Shown here: positions 30,233 through 33,388 of the stretch, in pieces
How the letters are laid out: every line of letters begins with the position of its first letter
How positions within the stretch are numbered: the first letter of the stretch is position 1
Assembly: GCA_001604215.1 (NCBI GenBank)
Contig: LVAX01000029.1
Coordinates: 1-33,388 of the forward strand
Length of the DNA: 33,388 nt
Origin: Clostridiales bacterium Firm_18
GTDB lineage: Bacteria > Bacillota > Clostridia > Monoglobales > Firm-18
Direction of reading: 5' to 3'
Notes under the pieces: generated by a model
Databases searched by the model: none
Seen by the model: only the letters and a program-made list of their open reading frames with translations
What the model was told of the DNA's origin: nothing
Translations under genes and position numbers: made by a program

Positions 30233-31459
30233 ATGCATAAAATAACAACGCTTCAAAACGGACTAAGAATAGTAACGGAAAAAATAACCCATGTAAAATC
30301 GGTTGCAGCAGGCGTATGGATAGGTGCCGGCTCATACCGGGAAACAAGGGCAAACAACGGAATTTCCCATTTTATCGAACATATGCTTTTTAAAGGCACG
30401 AACAAGAGAACCGCAAAGGATATCGCCCAGGCAATTGACGATATCGGCGGGCAGATTAACGCCTTTACAAGCCGTGACTGCACTTGCTACTATTCCAAGG
30501 TGCTTTCAAATCATTTGGATTTAGCCCTTGATATTATTTCGGACATGCTTTTTAATTCGCTTTATGACCCGAAGGATGTGCTGCTTGAAAAAAACGTAAT
30601 CGCCGAAGAAATAAGCATGTATGAGGATACCCCGGAAGAGCTTGTACATGACCTTTTAATGGAAAAAGCCTGGCAGAAAAACCCATTGGGATATTCGATA
30701 CTCGGAACTTCAAAATCGCTCAAAAAGATTTCCCGTGATGATATCAGGGAGTATATGAATAATTATTATACCCCGAAAAATGCCGTCATTGCGGTAGTAG
30801 GCAATTTTAACGAGCGGCTTCTTTTTGACCTGATAAACGAAAAGTTCGGCGCTTGGAAAGACACCGGCAGCACATTAAAAAAGCCCGCAGCGCCCCGCTT
30901 TTACCCTGTTTGCTCGGAAGTTGACAAGGATATAGAACAAACGCACCTTTGCATCGGATATAACGCCATACCAAGAGGGCACGAACTTGACTATGCCCTG
31001 ATGCTTGTAAATACCGTTTTGGGAAACGGAATGAGCAGCCGCCTGTTCCAAAAAATACGCGAGGACAAGGGCCTGGTTTATTCGATTTATTCATACCTGT
31101 CAATGTTCGCCAACGCGGGTATGTTCACAATATATGCCGGTATGAACCCCGCGCGCACCCGGGAAGTCACAGAGCTTATATTTGAAGAAATAGAAAAACT
31201 TAAAAAAGAAGGCCTGTCAAAGGAAGAAATCCAAAAAACCAAAGAGCAATTAAAGGGAAGCCTTGTTTTAAGCATGGAAGGAACCTCAAGCAGGATGCAC
31301 AGCTACGGGCAGTCCCTTCTTATAACAAATTTCGTACGTTCACAGGACGAAATGATTGAAAGGATAGACAGCCTGGACGCAGAAAAAGTCAACAGCGCCA
31401 TAGAGCTTACCTTTCAATCCCCGGCAATGGCATTGGTGCAGAATTCTGAAAAGGCATAA
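30233..31459 (+). CDS. M16-family zinc metallopeptidase (processing-peptidase-like)
   Basis: 408 residues. The inverted zinc motif HxxEH is His46-Phe-Ile-Glu49-His50 (GISHFIEHMLFKGT), with the distal zinc ligand Glu in ALEKNVIAEEISMYEDTPEE (about residue 120-135). The two-halved fold is complete: C-terminal half with the ARG-Tyr-type stretch GLVYSIYSYLSMFANAGMFT (about 290). Cytoplasmic, no signal peptide. AAAGGA precedes the ATG, 17 nt after the pnp stop. The same gene order (pnp followed by an M16 peptidase) is found in Bacillus, where the peptidase is MlpA; orthology is likely but I leave the symbol open. Its last codons form one arm of the terminator shared with gltX. Confidence 0.95.
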   Translation: MHKITTLQNGLRIVTEKITHVKSVAAGVWIGAGSYRETRANNGISHFIEHMLFKGTNKRTAKDIAQAIDDIGGQINAFTSRDCTCYYSKVLSNHLDLALDIISDMLFNSLYDPKDVLLEKNVIAEEISMYEDTPEELVHDLLMEKAWQKNPLGYSILGTSKSLKKISRDDIREYMNNYYTPKNAVIAVVGNFNERLLFDLINEKFGAWKDTGSTLKKPAAPRFYPVCSEVDKDIEQTHLCIGYNAIPRGHELDYALMLVNTVLGNGMSSRLFQKIREDKGLVYSIYSYLSMFANAGMFTIYAGMNPARTREVTELIFEEIEKLKKEGLSKEEIQKTKEQLKGSLVLSMEGTSSRMHSYGQSLLITNFVRSQDEMIERIDSLDAEKVNSAIELTFQSPAMALVQNSEKA

Positions 31460-31481
31460 GGGTATTTCCCCTTATGCCTTT
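31450..31481. terminator. Shared bidirectional terminator overlapping both stop codons
   Basis: Perfect 13-bp stem AAAGGCATAAGGG (31450-31462) / CCCTTATGCCTTT (31469-31481), 6-base loop, T-run on both sides. It contains the final codons of both convergent genes: AAG GCA TAA for the M16 peptidase and, on the other strand, AAG GCA TAA for gltX. Confidence 0.92.
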
Positions 31482-32935
31482 GTATTATTCGAAAGCTTTT
31501 CAATAGCAGCTTTAATTCTTTTTATTGTCTCATCCCTGCCGATTACGGCGGCGATTTCGGCCCCGCCTCCGGGGGTGACGGCCTTACCTGACAACGCTAT
31601 TCGCAGCGGGTATAATACCTGCCCGTTCTTTACACCCATTTTATCTACAACGCAAATCAAAGCATCATGTATATTTTCCTGCGTCCATTCCTTGCCCATA
31701 CCTTCCATTGCTGGGAGTATCCGCTCCAGCGCTTCCTTTGAGCCCGCAATGTCCGTTTTCATTTTTTTATGGATATACAGCGAATCGTCATATTCCGACA
31801 TGGCATCGATAAAATCTATCTGGGACGGTATGTCGGTCAGGCGCTCGCATCTTTTCTGCAAAAGCCGCGCAAGCAGCCGCAGGTCGGCATGTCCGCTTTT
31901 TACCGCTTCTTTCATATACGGCAGCGCCTTTTGGTAAAAATATTCCTCGCCAAGCTCCCGTATATATTCCCCGCTCAGCCACGCAAGCTTTTCTTCGTCA
32001 AAAATAGCCGGAGATTTGCTTATTCCTTTTACGTCAAATACCTTCACAAGCTCGTCCAGTGTAAATTTTTCCTGTTCCCCCTGGGGGCTCCAGCCAAGCA
32101 ATGCAATGTAATTTATTATTGCTTCTTTTAAATATCCTTTTTTAATAAAATCCTCATACGATGCGTCGCCCTCGCGCTTTGAAAGCTTGTGCGAGCTGTC
32201 CCGCATAACGGGGCTGCAATGTATATAAACAGGTATTTCCCACCCGAACGCCTCATAAAGCAAATTATACTTCGGAGTGGAGGACAAATATTCGCTGCCC
32301 CTTATTACATGTGTTATTTTCATTAAATGGTCGTCAACAACATTGGCAAAGTTGTATGTAGGCAGGCCGTCCGATTTAATAAGTATTCCGTCGTCAAGCG
32401 ACTCGTTCTCCACCGAAATCCTGCCGAAAACCACATCATCAAAGGAGGTTACCCCGGACTGGGGCATTTTTTGCCTTATAACATAAGGTATTTGCATTTC
32501 AAGCTTTTTTTGTACTTCTTCCTCCGTCAAATTCCTGCAGTGTCCGTCGTATTTGGGGGTCTGCTTTAACTGCTCCTGCTGCAATCGTATATTATCAAGC
32601 CTTTGCTTGTCGCAAAAGCAATAATACGCGCCGCCCAGGTCAATAAGTTTTTTGGCGTAGTTTAAATAAATATCCTTTCTTTCGCTTTGAATATACGGCC
32701 CGTAAGCCCCGCCGATATCCGGCCCTTCGTCCCACAGCAGGCCTGTCTCCCTCAGAGTTTTGTAAATAACTTCGACAGCCCCTTCAACCTTGCGCTCGGT
32801 GTCGGTATCCTCGATACGCAAAATAAAATCCCCGCCCTGGGATTTGGCTATCAGATAAGCATACAAAGCCGTGCGCAAGTTCCCGATATGCATATATCCG
32901 GTGGGGCTCGGCGCAAATCTCGTTCTTATTTTCAA
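31472..32935 (-). CDS. gltX: Glutamyl-tRNA synthetase
   Basis: 487 residues from the TTG at 32935 (KIRTRFAPSPTGYMHIGNLR). Class I synthetase: HIGH-type motif MHIG near residue 15, and KMSKS-type motif HKLSKREGD about residue 245-255. GluRS-specific text: EDTDTERKVEGAVEVIYKTL, YNFANVVDDHLMKITHVIRG. The C-terminal helical anticodon-binding domain (about 330-487) is complete. The start is chosen because GGAG lies about nine bases upstream; an earlier TTG at 32950 overlaps this site. The stop is in the terminator shared with the M16 gene. Supplies Glu-tRNA-Glu and probably Glu-tRNA-Gln. Confidence 0.96.
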   Translation of the reverse strand: MKIRTRFAPSPTGYMHIGNLRTALYAYLIAKSQGGDFILRIEDTDTERKVEGAVEVIYKTLRETGLLWDEGPDIGGAYGPYIQSERKDIYLNYAKKLIDLGGAYYCFCDKQRLDNIRLQQEQLKQTPKYDGHCRNLTEEEVQKKLEMQIPYVIRQKMPQSGVTSFDDVVFGRISVENESLDDGILIKSDGLPTYNFANVVDDHLMKITHVIRGSEYLSSTPKYNLLYEAFGWEIPVYIHCSPVMRDSSHKLSKREGDASYEDFIKKGYLKEAIINYIALLGWSPQGEQEKFTLDELVKVFDVKGISKSPAIFDEEKLAWLSGEYIRELGEEYFYQKALPYMKEAVKSGHADLRLLARLLQKRCERLTDIPSQIDFIDAMSEYDDSLYIHKKMKTDIAGSKEALERILPAMEGMGKEWTQENIHDALICVVDKMGVKNGQVLYPLRIALSGKAVTPGGGAEIAAVIGRDETIKRIKAAIEKLSNNTKA

Positions 32936-33020
32936 AAATATCAGCTCCAAAAAAAGTAATAATTATCTGGCAAACATACCACAAAGCAAAGCCCGCAAGG
33001 CTTTGCACAATTTAATCATA

Positions 33021-33049
33021 ATTATACCATAGCGGATAAAATATGTAAA
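33021..33049 (-). promoter_or_regulatory. Promoter of gltX
   Basis: Minus strand: TTTACA (33044-33049), 17 bases, TATAAT (33021-33026). The leader of about 80 nt has a hairpin GCAAAGCC / GGCTTTGC (32986-33006), with no T-run; no T-box-like anatomy is seen. Confidence 0.85.
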
Positions 33050-33085
33050 GGTTAAAGACATTTACTTTTACTTCTCCAAGCACAT

Positions 33086-33322
33086 TCATAATTTGATATA
33101 AGTTTGGTTTTTGCTTTTTTTCCTCGCAAAGGTTTTTCTGGCGTTTAGAATTTTTTCTTCATCATGCTTTGGATTTTGAAAAGTCCTTTTTTTGTATAAT
33201 GTATAATCCGAGTCGCGCTGCCAGATGGAATTAATCAACTCTTCCGCCTTTTCTTTTTCTTCGGGCTCCAGACATAACTGCCCCAATATCAGCATCCTTC
33301 CGCGAAGCAAATTCTTACCCAA
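33086..33322 (-). CDS. Small hypothetical protein
   Basis: 78 residues, not recognised. It starts with TTG at 33322 after GGAGG (about seven to nine bases), which supports a real gene despite the rare start codon. Composition is strongly charged and helical: acidic middle (LEPEEKEKAEELINSIWQRD), basic C-terminus (ARKTFARKKSKNQTYIKL). No membrane segment, no motif. It is upstream of gltX on the same strand, but the gltX promoter lies between, so it is a separate unit. An inverted repeat (33348-33369) lies in its upstream region. Confidence 0.55.
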   Translation of the reverse strand: MGKNLLRGRMLILGQLCLEPEEKEKAEELINSIWQRDSDYTLYKKRTFQNPKHDEEKILNARKTFARKKSKNQTYIKL

Positions 33323-33347
33323 CTTTATCCCTCCAAGTATAATATTG

Positions 33348-33369
33348 ATATAGCCAATTAAGGCTATAT
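33348..33369. repeat. Inverted repeat upstream of the small hypothetical gene
   Basis: ATATAGCC / GGCTATAT, 8-bp arms around AATTAA: a symmetric 22-bp site 25 bases ahead of the TTG start. Operator or terminator of an upstream gene outside the window. Confidence 0.45.
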
Positions 33370-33388
33370 ATTATTTATTTTCTATATA

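Noticed and set aside
28310..30353. Several minus-strand frames of 67-163 codons under pnp.
   Set aside because: Shadows of the highly conserved pnp reading frame; no ribosome sites and no plausible domains.
32950..33049. A T-box riboswitch for gltX was considered.
   Set aside because: The leader is only about 80 nt, with one short hairpin, no T-box-like UGGN sequence and no terminator with a T-run.

Overview
The window looks like a chromosomal segment of a low-GC Gram-positive bacterium, most likely a Clostridia-class Bacillota (inference). The evidence is strong AGGAGG-type ribosome sites, consensus sigma-A promoters with 17-base spacers, tRNA genes that encode their CCA ends, an rpsO-pnp-M16 peptidase order as in Bacillus, an Lpl/Ytc-type carbohydrate ABC operon with a membrane-bound AraC regulator, and a Clostridia-style prophage remnant.

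Layout. (A) 1-10500, minus strand: a carbohydrate-uptake locus. It reads, in transcription order, AraC-type sensor/regulator, secreted GH99-like/discoidin protein, permease LplB-like, permease LplC-like and solute-binding lipoprotein (runs off the left edge). A complete IS6/IS240-like element (1665-3446) with a 7-bp target duplication sits between the last permease and the lipoprotein gene. (B) 10500-12400: a graveyard of mobile DNA, with a MITE-like element, an interrupted reading frame, an IS91-type N-terminal fragment joined to an IS256-type C-terminal fragment, an integrase fragment and a tRNA-Lys 3'-end-like piece. (C) 12412-17202: an AraC regulator divergent from a small sugar-catabolic operon (sugar-phosphate isomerase/epimerase-like TIM barrels and Gfo/Idh/MocA dehydrogenases). 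Two of the three TIM-barrel genes are decayed. The divergent promoters overlap on one 18-bp palindrome. (D) 17212-26116, minus strand: a gutted prophage. It has intact integrase, excisionase, HNH endonuclease, terminase small subunit, MetK, amidoligase, gamma-glutamylcyclotransferase-like and sigma-like genes. The terminase large subunit, ParB-methylase, lysin and VRR-NUC genes survive only as fragments or frameshifted copies. (E) 26379-33388: host backbone, with a ybaK-like pseudogene, a Gly-Arg-His-Gln-Lys tRNA operon, divergent rpsO-pnp-M16 peptidase, convergent gltX and a small unknown gene.

Working together: region A would sense, cleave and import a glycan, although IS insertion now threatens co-expression of the binding protein. 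Region C would oxidise or isomerise an imported sugar or inositol-like compound. The most unusual set is in the prophage: an amidoligase/cyclotransferase/DUF4314 cassette, in which the amidoligase and a neighbouring protein of unknown function share a C-terminal module, 20 of 39 residues identical by eye. The tRNA-Lys gene at 26957 and its degenerate 3' copy at 12204 have the geometry expected of the two ends of a tRNA-integrated island covering regions C and D.
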